From Imbricaverruca yamaguchii (lineage: Eukaryota > Arthropoda > Thecostraca > Neoverrucidae): a stretch of 64,000 bases of DNA. The notes beneath the pieces were generated by a model. The model searched no databases. It worked only from the letters and a program-made list of their open reading frames with translations, and was not told the origin of the DNA. The stretch lies in assembly GCA_034440575.1 (NCBI GenBank), contig JAOTOL010001604.1, forward strand, positions 1,346,001-1,410,000, in the 5' to 3' direction. This document shows positions 22,139 through 34,440 of this stretch, in pieces; position 1 is the stretch's first letter; every line of letters begins with the position of its first letter. Both the position numbers and the translations under genes were made by a program.

Positions 22139-22633
22139 CTGCTGCTGCGGAGACGGCGCGTGTCAGTGGGTCGAGCTGCCGGCCTGGATCAGGTTCAGGT
22201 GCTGGCCAGGCAGGGTAAAATTATTCACCATGTGGCCTGGAAATTCACAGTTAATGGAGTTGTGCTATTTCATTCTCATCTTAGGTTTTTACCATTTTTC
22301 CACCTGATGTATGGGCAGTCATCATGCATATGACTGCTAAACAATGTAAAGTGCATGTGACTGAAGTGAAAGGCATTCCGCTTTTTAATCCTTAAGTGGC
22401 GATCCTTTATTTTCTTCCAATCTTTCACTATTTCCAAGCAACTTCTTCCTTCATCCACACAGTTAATGGTGAGACAATTTTAGGACACTGTGGTCAGGGG
22501 TACCCCAATTCAAACGTCGGGTGACAGGAGCTGGCTATTTGGATTCACGGATGCACCTGCAGTGGTTGGACAGCAGCCTGCACGTGGGCTCACATGTTAA
22601 GCGTGACGCACAGCACACCCAAATATTGCATGC

Positions 22634-23190
22634 AGCTTTTCGCCCAGTCATCCTTCCATTGCATACTAGATACGTTTAACCAAAATTTTCATCGTTCTAA
22701 ACGCCGGTTTACCCACCATAGAGGGAAACATAGTTTTTAAAAAACTAACTAAACTCGATGCGTGACGTAAGGACGCTAACACGCACGACGAATCTTTGAT
22801 GCCATTCTACCGCCACACACACCACGCCACACCTTCATCGTTCACGTCGATGTTCAGCTTCGTGGCGCATCACAACATTGCTGCTGCCACCTTGCAGCAA
22901 CATCCAGCGTATTACGTCCAGATTTTACATATACATCCAGCTTTTCGCCCAGCCATCCTTTCATTGCATACCAGATACGTTTACCCAAAATTTTAGTTGT
23001 CTAAACGGCGGCTTACGTACACCAAACCAAGGAAACTTTTTTTTATAACTTACTAAACTCGATGCGTGACGTGAGGACGTTAATTTGATTCAAATATTCG
23101 TATGACGAATATTTGATACCATTCTACCTCCACACCATTTAATTGTCAATGTTCAGCTTAGTGGCGTATCACAAAATTTCTGCTGTCACA
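22634..23190 (+). repeat. Diverged ~305-bp tandem duplication in intron
   Basis: Two copies start at about 22634 and 22939 with AGCTTTTCGCCCAG. Both contain CATTGCATAC, AAACTCGATGCGTGACGT and GTTCAGCTT(C/A)GTGGCG(C/T)ATCACAA in the same order. The remainder of 22142-23334 shows no gene. Confidence 0.75.
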
Positions 23191-23334
23191 TTTCAGCCAT
23201 CCACACCTGTTGCCGACACACGACTCTGCAACTCCGCAGCTACGTACCCGGCCTTCTTCGACTTCGGACACGGTCTGCTCCTGTTGGCGGGCGGCGGCCG
23301 GCGACGCCGCTGGGCGACACTGCGTGCGGCCGGT

Positions 23335-26300
23335 GTCTGTCCACTGCACGACACGCGTCCATCGTCACCACCCACAGTAGCCAGTGACCAGCACCCACAG
23401 ACAGTGGTGGCCGACCACACTGCACGACACGCGTCCATCGTCACCACCCACAGTAGCCAGTGACCAGCACCCACAGACAGTGATGGCCGACCACACTGCA
23501 CGACACACGTCCATCGTCACCACCCACAGTAGCCAGTGACCAGCACCCACAGACAGTGACCGCCGACCACACTGCACGACACACGTCCATCGTCACCACC
23601 CACAGTAGCCAGTGACCAGCACCCACAGACAGTGACGGCCGACCACACTGACACACGTCCACCACTCCACCAGTCACCACCCACAGTAGCCAGTGACCAG
23701 CACCCACAGACAGTGGTGGCCGACCACACTGACACACGTCCACCGTCACCACCCACAGTAGCCAGTGACCAGCACCCACAGACAGTGGTGGCCGACCACA
23801 CTGCACGACACACGTCCATCGTCACCACCCACAGTAGCCAGTGACCAGCACCCACAGACAGTGGTGGCCGACCACACTGACACACGTCCACCGTCACCAC
23901 CCACAGTAGCCAGTGACCAGCACCCACAGACACTGACGGCCGACCACACTGACACGTCCACCGTCCACTCACAGTAGCCAGTGACCAGCACCCACAGACA
24001 GTGACGGCCGACCACACTGCACGACACACGTCCACCGTCACCACCCACAGTAGCCAGTGACCAGCACCCACAGACAGTGACCGCCGACCACACTGACACA
24101 CGTCCACCGTCACCACCCACAGTAGCCAGTGACCAGCACCCACAGACAGTGACCGCCGACCACACTGCACGACACACGTCCATCGTCACCACCCACAGTA
24201 GCCAGTGACCAGCACCCACAGACAGTGGTGGCCGACCACACTGACACACGTCCATCGTCACCACCCACAGTAGCCAGTGACCAGCACCCACAGACAGTGG
24301 TGGCCGACCACACTGACACACGTCCATCGTCACCACCCACAGTAGCCAGTGACCAGCACCCACAGACAGTGGTGGCCGACCACACTGACACACGTCCACC
24401 GTCACCACCCACAGTAGCCAGTGACCAGCACCCACAGACAGTGGTGGCCGACGCTGACACACGTCCATCGTCACCACCCACAGTAGCCAGTGACCAGCAC
24501 CCACAGACAGTGACGGCCGACCACACTGACACACGTCCATCGTCACCACCCACAGTAGCCAGTGACCAGCACCCACAGACAGTGACGGCCGACCACACTG
24601 CACGACACACGTCCATCGTCACCACCCACAGTAGCCAGTGACCAGCAGTGGCCGACCACACTGAACACGTCCGGTCACCGACCCACAGAGCCAGTGACAC
24701 GACACACGTCCACCGTCACCACCCACAGTAGCCAGTGACCAGCACCCACAGACAGTGACCGCCGACCACACTGACACACGTCCACCGTCACCACCCACAG
24801 TAGCCAGTGACCAGCACCCACAGACACTGACCGCCGACCACACTGCACGACACACGTCCACCGTCACCACCCACAGTAGCCAGTGACCAGCACCCACAGA
24901 CAGTGGAGGCCGACCACACTGACACACGTCCACCGTCACCACCCACAGTAGCCAGTGACCAGCACCCACAGTAGCCAGTGACCAGCACCCACAGACAGTG
25001 GAGGCCGACCACACTGCACGACACACGTCCACCGTCACCACCCACAGTAGCCAGTGACCAGCACCCACAGACAGTGATGGCCGACCACACTGACACACGT
25101 CCATCGTCACCACCCACAGTAGCCAGTGACCAGCACCCACAGACAGTGACCGCCGACCACACTGCACGACACGTCCACCGTCACCACCCACAGTAGCCAG
25201 TGACCAGCACCCACAGACAGTGACGGCCGACCACACTGACACACGTCCATCGTCACCACCCACAGTAGCCAGTGACCAGCACCTCCACAGACAGTGGAGG
25301 CCGACCACACTGCACGACACACGTCCATCGTCACCACCCACAGTAGCCAGTGACCAGCACCCAACAGTAGCCAGTGACCAGCACCCACAGACAGTGGAGG
25401 CCGACCACACTGACACACGTCCATCGTCACCACCCACAGTAGCCAGTGACCAGCACCCACAGACAGTGGTGGCCGACCACACTGACACACGTCCACCGTC
25501 ACAACCCACAGTAGCCAGTGACCAGCACCCACAGTAGCCAGTGACCAGCACACCTAATGACAAACCAAAATTTTAACAGGCCGACCACACATACACGACA
25601 CACGTCCACCGTCACCACCCCAGTAGCCAGTGACCACGACACCCACAGTAGCCAGTGACCAGCACCCACAGACAGTGACCGCCGACCACACTGACACACG
25701 TCCATCGTCACCACCCACAGTAGCCAGTGACCAGCACCCACAGACAGTGACCGCCGACCACACTGCACGACACGTCCATCGTCACCACCCACAGTAGCCA
25801 GTGACCAGCACCCACAGACAGTGACCGCCGACCACACTGCACGACACACGTCCATCGTCACCACCCACAGTAGCCAGTGACCAGCACCCACAGACAGTGG
25901 TGGCCGACCACACTGGACACACGTCCATCGTCACCACCCACAGTAGCCAGTGACCAGCACCCACAGACAGTGGTGGCCGACCACACTGACGACACACGTC
26001 CACCGTCACCACCCACAGTAGCCAGTGACCAGCACCCACAGACAGTGGTGGCCGACCACACTGCACGACACACGTCCACCGTAACCACCCACAGTAGCCA
26101 GTGACCGGCACCCACAGACAGTGGAGGCCGACCACACTGCACGACACACGTCCACCGTCACCACCCACAGTAGCCAGTGACCAGCACCCACAGACAGTGA
26201 CCGCCGACCACACTGCACGACACACGTCCACCGTCACCACCCACAGTAGCCAGTGACCAGCACCCACAGACAGTGGTGGCCGACCACACTGCACGACACA

Positions 26301-26360
26301 CGTCCACCGTCACCACCCACAGTAGCCAGTGACCAGCACCCACAGACAGTGACGGGGGGG
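23335..26360 (+). repeat. 72/76-bp minisatellite, ~41 copies, in zinc-finger gene intron
   Basis: Uniform units in two lengths (ACTGCACGACACACG or ACTGACACACG variants), containing AGTAGCCAGTGACCAGCACC. Several partial units carry AGTAGCCAGTGACCAGCACCC twice. A 30-bp foreign insert lies at about 25552-25582. The array starts some 65 bp past the donor of the exon at 26428 and fills most of a 4.3-kb intron. Long frames on both strands come from the repeat. Confidence 0.94.
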
Positions 26361-26427
26361 AGGCCGACCACACCTCACCAGAGCCGCGCACCACACCAGG
26401 GAACACCGGCCGGGGTCCAGCTCTCAC

Positions 26428-26607
26428 CTCTTGAGCGGCACCGGCAGGCCGATCTCGCAGTGCAGCCCCGGCGCGCCGGTCACCTCCCCGGCCACGTCGC
26501 GCACACCACCGGTCACCTCGTGCACCACCTGGGCGACGTTGTACAGAGCCTCCGTCTGGCTGTGCACGGCTTCAGTTTTGATGAGCCTGTCGAGTATGAG
26601 CAGTCGT
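26428..26607 (-). CDS. Minus-strand zinc-finger gene, penultimate exon
   Basis: A 180-bp exon with phase 2 at both ends (59 whole codons). The acceptor is caactcggttgcag (from 26608) and the donor is a strong CAAGAG|GTGAGAG. The start of the peptide (RLLILDRLIKTEAVHSQTEA, followed by LYNVAQVVHEV) is amphipathic and likely helical, and it ends HCEIGLPVPLK. The junctions make Gln (CA|A) upstream and Arg (AG|G) downstream. Its position and phases match exon 10110-10340 of the plus-strand paralogue. No domain was recognised. Confidence 0.72.
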
Positions 26608-26913
26608 CTGCAACCGAGTTGAGCTGCTGCACTGCTAGGCCGCTCCACACACGTGATGTGGCCGATATCACCCACACCCCCCACCCGGCTCCCAACTGAA
26701 GCTGCTACACACTTGTGATGTGGCTGATAGCATCATTTCCCACTAAAGCAGATACGTCTGCCGCTCCACGAATAAATCCACAATCGAGCCCGACGCACCC
26801 TGACCAATCGAACCCAGTGCTCACCCATCGGCTTCAGCTGGGATTCTCCTGACTACTGACTCGGCCAACTGAACACGCAGCAGACTTAACCACAGCCACC
26901 AGGAGCGGCTCAC

Positions 26914-27092
26914 TGTTGGGCGGAGGCGATGCTGTTCTCGTAGAGGTCCAGCAGGACGGTGGCCAGCTGGTGGTCCTCTGTGACGTTGAGCCGCCGCTTG
27001 GCCGCCTGCCAGCGAGAGTGCTCGTGCTGCAGACAGACGCGTCCCCAGCCAGGATCGCACGGCGGCGGCTCCACCAGAGTCGGCAGGTGCGT
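26914..27092 (-). CDS. Minus-strand zinc-finger gene, KRRLNVTEDH exon
   Basis: A 179-bp exon, phase 0 in and 2 out. The acceptor is gacgccgccag and the donor CCAACA|GTGAGC. The peptide has EPPPCDPGWGRVCLQHEHSR followed by WQAAKRRLNVTEDHQLATVL. The second part matches the plus-strand exon 8590-8697 (W..TKQLLNVREDH) and ends at the same intron phase. Without splicing the frame would hit TGA two bases past the donor, so the exon could be mistaken for a terminal one. The Cys/His residues do not form an obvious finger. Confidence 0.7.
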
Positions 27093-27117
27093 CTGGCGGC
27101 GTCGCGCAGGTCACACG

Positions 27118-27240
27118 CAGGTCACATGGGTCACAGTGGCGGCCGTCAGAGGGCACATGAGGCACAGTGGCGGCCGTCAGCGGGCACATGGGGCACAGTG
27201 GCGGCCGTCAGAGGGCTAATGGGGCACAGTGGTGGCTCGG
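27118..27240 (+). repeat. 31-bp tandem repeat beside an exon acceptor
   Basis: About 3.5 copies (GGCGGCCGTCAG at 27138, 27169 and 27200) lie within ~30 bp of the acceptor of the exon at 27092. Confidence 0.8.
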
Positions 27241-27572
27241 CACATGACAATGTCACACGTGCCATGCGGAAGTCGCGTGGGTCAGAAAGATGACCGACGC
27301 GTCGGGTCACCGGCGACAGAGTGGACGACGCTCAGATAACGCCCAGCTCAGCAATTTGTCCATGGCAGACGCGACGACAGCGGTCCGCGGACATCAATAC
27401 AGCCGCCATCGCACACTGTGTTCGCATGGGCCAGGCTGGAAGGAGCCGTGTCACGGGTTTTCGCCGTCTGTGACATTAGTATCGTCGAAAAATGTATTAT
27501 CTTTCTTGGAAGGTTGCATGATACATATTGACAATGCAATGGTGCAAGAGTAGAATCTTTGCATGCCAAATA

Positions 27573-27632
27573 TGGGCGTTAAATGACCTCGTAGTCGGTG
27601 CGCTCTCAAACCCAAATAATAAATCAATTGTG
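27573..27632 (+). repeat. Short dispersed tail repeat, copy 2
   Basis: A near copy of 18888-18945 (TTAAATGACCTCGTAGTCGG, then an AATAATAAA-type end). The sequence between 27240 and 28003 otherwise shows no supported gene. Confidence 0.6.
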
Positions 27633-28003
27633 TTCCAAATGTTAAACACCACAATATTAAACCAAAATAAAACTGCACATCGCGATCCTGGATGTGTTGT
27701 GTACTGCGAAATACACCTCAATGTCACATCAATACCAAACAATATATTACCAATCCACTCTAAACTTGTATACGAAAGTGTCCGTGATCAAAATACAAAA
27801 AAAACAATATCGTTCAAATTCGATGAATGGAAAATTACTCTCTCGATATCCTGGATGATGATGGGTTGGTGCTATAAGACGCGCCGACTACCTGGGTAAT
27901 TTTTCGCCCGCACCAAATCCGGTTGGGTGTGTCGGTGACCATCAGTGGACGCCAGCCGCGGGCGCCGGGCTCGGGCTCGGCCGCAGCCGCAGGCGACACC
28001 CAC

Positions 28004-28189
28004 CTTGCTGAGGTCGATGTACTCGCCGATGGGGTGGGCGGCCGACAGGTCGGTGCCGCGCGGCAGCAGGTACAGCGTGCTGGCCGCCAGCGAGGTCAGC
28101 TCGGCGGGCGGCGACAGCAGCGGCGCCGGCATGGGCACCTTGCTCTCCATAGCCGCCTCACGGCCGCCTGGTGACTGGCCGCAGCACGA
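28004..28189 (-). CDS. Minus-strand zinc-finger gene, internal or alternative first exon
   Basis: A 186-bp exon, phase 0 at both ends (62 codons), from acceptor cgttgttggcag to donor CAGCAAG|GTGGGTG. It includes ATG at 28150-28148, which could start a shorter isoform; the frame is open only to about 28200. The peptide contains SPPAELTSLAASTLYLLPRG and TDLSAAHPIGEYIDLSK. It joins in phase to THLPTLVEPPP of the exon at 27092. The 12.5-kb intron upstream makes linkage to the 40.8-kb exon tentative. Product unknown. Confidence 0.62.
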
Positions 28190-28500
28190 CTGCCAACAAC
28201 GTCACAACCGTCAGTCGACCAGTCAACCAGCCGACCAACCGACGAACAACAACAGCTGCTGGCTCTCCATGGTGGCCGGTCGTCGGCCTCACAGCTGTCT
28301 AGTCACCGACCACACCACAACTGCCAACAGCGTCACCACCGGCAGTCAACCAGCCGACCAACCGTCCAACCACAACAGCTGCTGGCCCTACATGGTGGCC
28401 GGTCGTCGGCCTCACAGCTGTCTAGTCACCGACCACACCACAACTGCCAACAACGTCACCACCGGCAGTCAACCAGCCGACCAACGGACCAACCACAACA
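28190..28500 (+). repeat. 123-131-bp tandem repeat straddling an exon acceptor
   Basis: About 2.4 copies with CAACA(A/G)CGTCAC starts at 28194, 28325 and 28448. On the minus strand each copy reproduces the acceptor environment (gacg(c/t)tgttggcag|T) of the exon at 28189, and the sequence after it resembles the exon start. Confidence 0.8.
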
Positions 28501-29168
28501 GCCACTCAACTACTATTCCATTCAATTCCAACAGGTAATATAATTCGCTGAAAAGTAAATGGCACTGTAAGCGTCTCCATGCCTACAACTGATAGCAAGG
28601 TTATATAATTGTCAGATAGGCCATCACAAACCAGAGGTTATCTGACTGCTAACCCAGGTGGTACATTTTCCAGCCAACAGAAGTGCCATTATGTTCTTCA
28701 AAAGCACACCTCAGAGGAAACGTCGTTCCGCCGAAGCAATGCATCGAGGTCAATAACTTCTTGACTGTCATGTGAACAAATCGATTTTGTGGAAAATAAT
28801 GAAATTGCAGCATGTGTGTGTGGGGAAGGATTAAGGTGTATTGACTGTATTGGACATACAGCAACACCACAGTGGGAAAACGTGCACCACAATTTCTATC
28901 TACTTTGCACTAAGCATGCTTCCTGGTTCATCACACTCATCTGGCTAGAGATTAAAGGTATTCAAGGATTTCAAAACGAGATAAAGAAACAAAACTAGGA
29001 TGCAATAAAACCCAATGGCAGATTGAGTTTCTGTTTGAGTACAGCTGCAAAGAGCATGCTGATATATAAATGTGACATTTAATATGGCATTATTCTAGAA
29101 GTTAGCAAGCATGTGTCCAAAACTTACCATCTTTTAGTGCAATTATGTCAGAGGGCCCCCCCCCCCCC

Positions 29169-29199
<31 letters not shown>

Positions 29200-30399
29200 A
29201 ATGTCTAAGATTTCCTTAGTAGCAACCACTGCTTTACCTCAAGTGATATATATATAAATATATATATAAGAAACTTTTTCTTGTTATTAGGTTGTTTTCT
29301 TAAAGCTACTTGTCAGGGCTAAAGAAACCTCCAAGACATGTGTTTATTACAAAATACTAGCAACAATGAGGAAAGTGTATGTTATATGACAGCATCTAAC
29401 AAAATTTTACTGGGGTACTACAATTTACTACAATGGGGCAAATGCCAGCCCTTGGGCTTGCAGCCTCTCAGTACTGTTCATGCAATGGGAAGGTTGACTT
29501 CATTGGGGGACCATAGTCATCAGTTGGGGTCTTGGTTCCTGCAGTTAGCATGCTAGAGAAAGACCTGGTAGGTGCAGCAAATGAAGCAGTTCAGTGGTTG
29601 GAATGCAGACAAGCAATGGCCAAACAGACCTAACTTCACCATACCCACTGCTGTATATTGGATATCACAGGCGAGCCTGGAGATTGTGTTAGGGTAGGGG
29701 CACTCAATTGGAGGGATGTCATTTTCACAGAGGGGTGCCAATGACAGAAAATATTGAGGGATCTGCACTTGACTATCCCTGGAGGGAAGCCATTTCGACC
29801 CAGAGGTGTGACTTCAACTGAAAAAGTTAAATGAAAGCACTTGAGTGTCACTGGAAGGGCATTGTTTATCCATGAGCACATGCCATCAGTGTCCCCCATC
29901 CCCACCCTGCCTTATATTTGCCACTGATTAGCTGTGTGTGTTGGGTGCAGACAGATAAGGGAGACTACAGGACAAATCGTCAAGGCATGTTCACCACACC
30001 CTCTCAGATTTTTACTCAAATGGTGTCATGTGGTTATTCATGGCCCATATTATGATTCTGGGACTTCCAGTTTTCTAGGTCCCAAGGATCACATGTTGCC
30101 ATCATTGAAATTGCAATATCACAGAGAAAGTGCATATAGAATGCATCTATACTTTTAATATGAGCAATTAGCATACTAAACTTATGCATCATTTCAAAGA
30201 GGAAGGCCTAACAAATACAATGAAAATAGTTGTGATTTGCCAAGGTAAACTTTATTTTCTGTTATTTCATGACACCTTAATGACCTCATGACTTTTTGTA
30301 AAATAACAAACTTTTAATGATTCCTTTCTTCACAAAATATTGCTCCACCAATTGTTACCTTCATACATTAAACATATTATTTTTTATATATATATATAT
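28501..30399. other. Long intron, no gene seen
   Basis: AT-rich sequence with a C-run/A-run at 29154-29195 and a TA microsatellite near 29250. Frames of 60-90 codons lack features. Confidence 0.45.
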
Positions 30400-30645
30400 A
30401 TGGTATCAATATTAATGGAAAGGAAAGCACTTATTTTTAATACTAGTAGCACTTTATTTTTAATACTAATAATAACATATTGCCCAACTCAAAGCTCTTT
30501 TTGAGTGTTGTCTTGGCTCCCAACTGAGAAGTATGCATTCATTTGTGGAATAAATGAGCAGTCACATGACATTGATGACATTCATAAACATTGCATTAAA
30601 AAATCAAAGAAATAATGAACTACCTTAAACTACAAATTGGCCATG

Positions 30646-30730
<85 letters not shown>

Positions 30731-30975
30731 ATATTTATATATATATATGACATGGACAATTTGTAGTTTAAGGTAGTTAATTATTTCTTTGATTTTTTAA
30801 TGCAATGTTTATGAAAGTCCTCAATGTCATGTGACTGCTCATTTATTCCACAAATGAATGCATGCTTCTCAGTTGGGAGGCAAGACAACACTTAAAAAGA
30901 GCTTTGAGTTGGGCAATATATTACAAAATGTATTAAAAATAAGTGTTTGCCATTAATATATATATATTGCTATAC
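30400..30975. repeat. Inverted repeat around a (TA)n core
   Basis: The left arm (about 30400-30655) and right arm (about 30745-30970) are near-perfect reverse complements; for example AACTACCTTAAACTACAAAT and its complement flank a ~95-bp TA-rich core. The left arm has a ~30-bp insertion. It may be a long foldback element or two element copies inserted head to head. A diverged single copy lies at 31345-31505. Confidence 0.85.
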
Positions 30976-30999
30976 ATATATTGTTTTTCTTCATACTTA

Positions 31000-31290
31000 T
31001 ATTCTTACCATGTATTTTTGGCATAATTTTGTTTGATTTTTCAAATACATTTGACATTGTTAATCATGTTCTACTAGCTACTAGCAAACCTGAGAACTCT
31101 GAGAATTTCAGAGATAATCCTTATCTGGATTCAAAATATATATGTGGGAGGGAAATAAAAGTGCTTGTCTCTGGCTGTTCCAGCAAGCCATAGGAAGTTC
31201 CAGGTTGAGCCAAACAAGGCTCTGTACTAGATCTTGCGTTATTATTGATTGATATAAATTACATACCTCATGGGATACACTCCCAGTGCA
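31000..31290 (+). pseudogene. Eroded LINE reverse-transcriptase fragment
   Basis: Conceptual translation shows decayed RT palm motifs. GIILFDFSNTFDIVNHVLL resembles the usual (I)xxDLSKAFDxVxHxxLL block. After a stop and possible frame change, QGSVLDLALLLLIDINYIP resembles QGSxLGPLLFxLYINDLP. Stops interrupt it and it covers only the palm. It is a different, older element from the CR1 at 3.6 kb. Confidence 0.6.
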
Positions 31291-31344
31291 AGGTCACCCA
31301 TGCACACACATTTTTACCTAGATGAAATTCAGGAAAACTTTGTG

Positions 31345-31505
31345 GAGCTGCTTGCTTACTTAGACAAATTTACCGCCCCTTTTGGGTGCTCTTTTTCCTC
31401 CGAAGTGAAAAGTATGCATTTGCAGAGGAAATGGGTGGTCACACCATGCTCCCCACATTCATAAGCAATTAATCAAATACAACATAAGAAATCATAAATC
31501 ACCTT
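31345..31505 (+). repeat. Diverged copy of the 30.4-kb foldback arm
   Basis: It shares in order GTGCTCTTTTT, GAAGT/GAAAAGTATGCATT, a TGGTCACA block, CATTCATAA, AAATCAT and CACCTTAAACTGAAAAT with the left arm at 30490-30640. Confidence 0.6.
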
Positions 31506-32610
31506 AAACTGAAAATCTACCAAACCACTTAGATAGATAAGTCCCGTGATCTTCCGGAATCGTATTCCACTGTTTCAAGGTTGAACGTCACCGAAACTGG
31601 CGCACGGTTTACATGTAAACAAAACAGGTTGTTACCAGTTCTGTGACCAGCTCTGACGTTTTTAAAGCTTTTGGAAGAGGTGCAAAATTGTATGAAAGGT
31701 ATCTGCAACTTAGCATTGCCATACACAATTGCAATTTTATAGCACGGACATATATTTTGAGTTAATAATTAACAAACAATACCAGATATCAGCAACTTAA
31801 ACAAGTGTTATATCAAAATATGGCATGTAACTAGTTATATTCCAGCTTATGTGACGTATGCTTTTAACAAAGTGTTAGTTGACATATTATATCGTATGAG
31901 GTAAACTAATCCGGCATAAGAGATAAATTAGCTGCATATGGAAAACTAAGTATACTTAATCAGACGCTTTGATGCACTGTAAGGGAACATATCAAATCAT
32001 AATTTATTTTTCCTTCCCATGGATAATTTTCACCACAGTCAAGATTTAAGTATTACACAAACTAGGTCAGACCGCACGGCCCCCGCCGTGCTGATCTGAC
32101 CTATGTTGCTCGCTTCGCGAGCTTTTGACACCCGCATTCGAATCCTTTCTCCCTACCCTGCATTTTGGAGAAGTTTGGCAGGAGCGAATCACCAAATGTT
32201 TGGGCTCAATCCAGATGCATCCCGCAGTCCAGGTGGTATATCTACGGAATCTAGCAGGAGCTGAGCGTGAGCAAATCAAACAATTTTTGTCGCTCAATCA
32301 ACTGATTTTCAATACAGAAAGGGTTATACATCGCGTGCCACCTCCTCAGAACCAATTACCATCCCAGTTCCCCTCAGGTGTACTGGTGGGGGAGGAGGTG
32401 CTTCTGTTACCATGCATGGTTGTATGAAGTCGCCAAATTACGCCAATTGACGTGGAATGCATGGAATGAACGTATGCATCCCGATATTTTCCCTTCACTA
32501 CAGCTTATTAGCAGTAGCTTGGTAAATGATGAATGAATGGATAAACAATCGAATGAATGTTGAATACATGACGAATTATTGAATCAGTAACAAACTTCAC
32601 CAAGTTAAAC
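31506..32610. other. Intron, no supported gene
   Basis: An imperfect hairpin (CCGCACGGCCCCCGCCGTGC region) lies near 32070-32095. A 100-codon plus-strand frame at 32125-32427 has plausible composition (QERITKCLGSIQMHPAVQVV, then YLRNLAGAEREQIKQFLSLN) but no recognised domain. It may be mobile-element debris. Confidence 0.35.
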
Positions 32611-33015
32611 GGAGTGGCGGTAGGTAGTCAGTCAGTTACTCAGTCAGTCAGTCAGTCAGTTACTCAGTCAGACCGTCATTTAGTCGGACCGTCAGTCAGT
32701 CAGACCGTCAATCAGTGCGTCAGTCAGTCCGTCCGTCAGTCAGTCAACCAAACATAACATAACTTTACCTAACCTAACAAAACCTAACCTAGCCTAAACA
32801 AACCTAACAGTCACTCAGTTAGTCAGTCAGTCGGTCAGTAAGTCAGTCAGTCAGTCAGTCAGACCATCAGTCAGTGCGTCAGTCAGTCAGTCAATTATTC
32901 AGTCAATCAGTTCTTCAGTCAGTCAGTCAGTCAGTCAGTCAGTCAGTCAGTCACCCAGTCCGTCAGTCAGGCAATCAGTCAACCTAAAATAATTTAACCT
33001 AACCTAACCTAACCA
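32611..33015 (+). repeat. (GTCA)n tracts alternating with CCTAA tracts
   Basis: Three blocks of imperfect GTCA/CAGT tetranucleotides (about 32620-32750, 32810-32970 and flanks) are separated by CCTAACCTAA-like tracts (32765-32810 and 32985-33015). Confidence 0.85.
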
Positions 33016-33109
33016 AACCAAAGCAAAATTCAGCCAAAATCAATTTACAGAATGTTAAAATATGGCAAACTGTGTTTAGCCTTGTTATCATTGAAATCTA
33101 TCCTGCCCT

Positions 33110-33290
33110 TATTCGGCAGATGTACGTACGCGTGCATTTCCTATGCGCACTTGTGCGCATACGTGGATTTGCTCACGTACATCTGTCATGCGAACATTCG
33201 TCCTTGCCTACATTTGTCCTTGCGTACAACTGTAGTTGTGTACATTTGCACTTGCGTCTTTACGTACATTTGTCCTTATTAGCTAGCTGA
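33110..33290 (+). repeat. Degenerate short repeat built on TGCGTACATTTGTC
   Basis: About a dozen irregular copies of a 12-15-bp motif. The same family, inverted, occurs at 60310-60560. Both lie near TTAGG-like sequence. Confidence 0.7.
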
Positions 33291-34315
33291 TTGCAGCAGC
33301 CAATGAGGCACTTTTTATTAACAATTCCATGTTAGCTCTGCTTTCCCACCAGTCATGGGACTAAAGGTTTAAGTCATGTATAAATAAGTCACGTATGACC
33401 GCATTACATATCGACGAAGGTCAATTCCGTGCTATCTAGTTTATGCTCGTTTAGTTCATAGAGCAGACAAACTGTTCAACTAAATGGCCCAGTAGCGCAG
33501 CCGGGATTTTCCAAAGGGACCCATCCGGCCATTAAAAAAATAACGAGACAAAACAAAAAAGCTAAGCTAAGCCATTTTCTCGACCCAAGGTTAAAAAAAA
33601 ATGTAAGCAAATCGACTCGAACACTTACCCCGCTTCGAGGCGGGCTTGATCTGAGTAACTAGCGGTGCATATCTGACGCACCGGGAACAAAACTAACGCG
33701 GGACACGCTATATAGTGGTTCACTGAGGAACCGTAAGAAAACTGCCAGGCGAGGCTGTGCTCAGAGGCGGGGGGATTTGGATTAAATTGGTTTTAGTTTT
33801 GTGGGGGGGATTTGGAACGCCAAATTTAAATTGGGGGGCGGGGGTGGTGGGACTCACTTGTTGTGTAGTCGGTGGGGCGCGACCGCTCCCGAGTTGCCCT
33901 TGTTGGGGCCGTTAAGTTGCCACACTAAGGCGTTCGGTTAAATATAAATACTTCAAGACAGCATAAGATTTTCAAGCAAATTTCAGGCAAAAGTACATTT
34001 ATGTTAAAGTAGTTCTACGTCATAGTGTATGTGACGTTAAGGTGCCGAACAGACGGCCGGTGGGCGGGGTCCATCTCCCAGACGGTTGGGGACGGCATTG
34101 ATGAAGCTTAGCTTGCCTTGCTGCTTCGCAAGATAAGCATGGGACATAGGAATTTACGAAAGTAGTACTGATTAGCAGGGGCCTTGTTTTGTATAGTTTT
34201 GGAGGGCCATGTGCCTTCTCCCCCAATGTTAATTTTCTCCTCCAATGGTGAACTTGCCCCTCCCCACAGCATCACATCAAAATGGGCATGCAGCAAAAAG
34301 CATAAAACTGCGGGC
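33291..34315. other. Intron, no gene seen
   Basis: At 33487-33530 a GTAGCGCAGCCGGGATTTTCC stretch resembles the inverted end of the short element at 57.4 kb. G-rich runs lie at 33767-33850. Confidence 0.35.
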
Positions 34316-34329
34316 TGCGATCGGAGCGG

Positions 34330-34440
34330 GAGCGCCCATGGTCCCACCGAAGGCCCCGCCTATGACACACCAATGGTCCCACCGATGGTCCCACCAATGG
34401 CCCCGCAGAAGGTCCCGCCGATGGCCCCACCGATGGCCCT
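34330..34440 (+). repeat. 12-bp repeat (ATGGTCCCACCG)n
   Basis: About nine degenerate copies of ATGG(T/C)CC(A/C)CCG, which produce a Pro/Met-rich frame (PMVPPMVPPMAP). The frame is probably incidental. 34441-36160 shows no other supported gene. Confidence 0.7.

Noticed and set aside
21004..22218. 404-codon plus-strand frame
   Set aside because: Antisense shadow of the GC-rich minus-strand zinc-finger exon; composition is Val/Ala/Arg-heavy with no domains.
23193..26294. Long frames with a repeated SVGAGHWLLWVV-type peptide
   Set aside because: Translation of the 72/76-bp intronic minisatellite; the frames shift from unit to unit and lie between matched splice sites.
26914..26916. Stop codon ending the exon at 27092
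   Set aside because: The in-frame TGA overlaps a good GTGAGC donor whose phase matches the next exon and the paralogue, so splicing before the stop is more likely.
32125..32427. 100-codon plus-strand frame as a gene
   Set aside because: No recognised domain, no splice sites in a consistent model, and repeat-rich surroundings.
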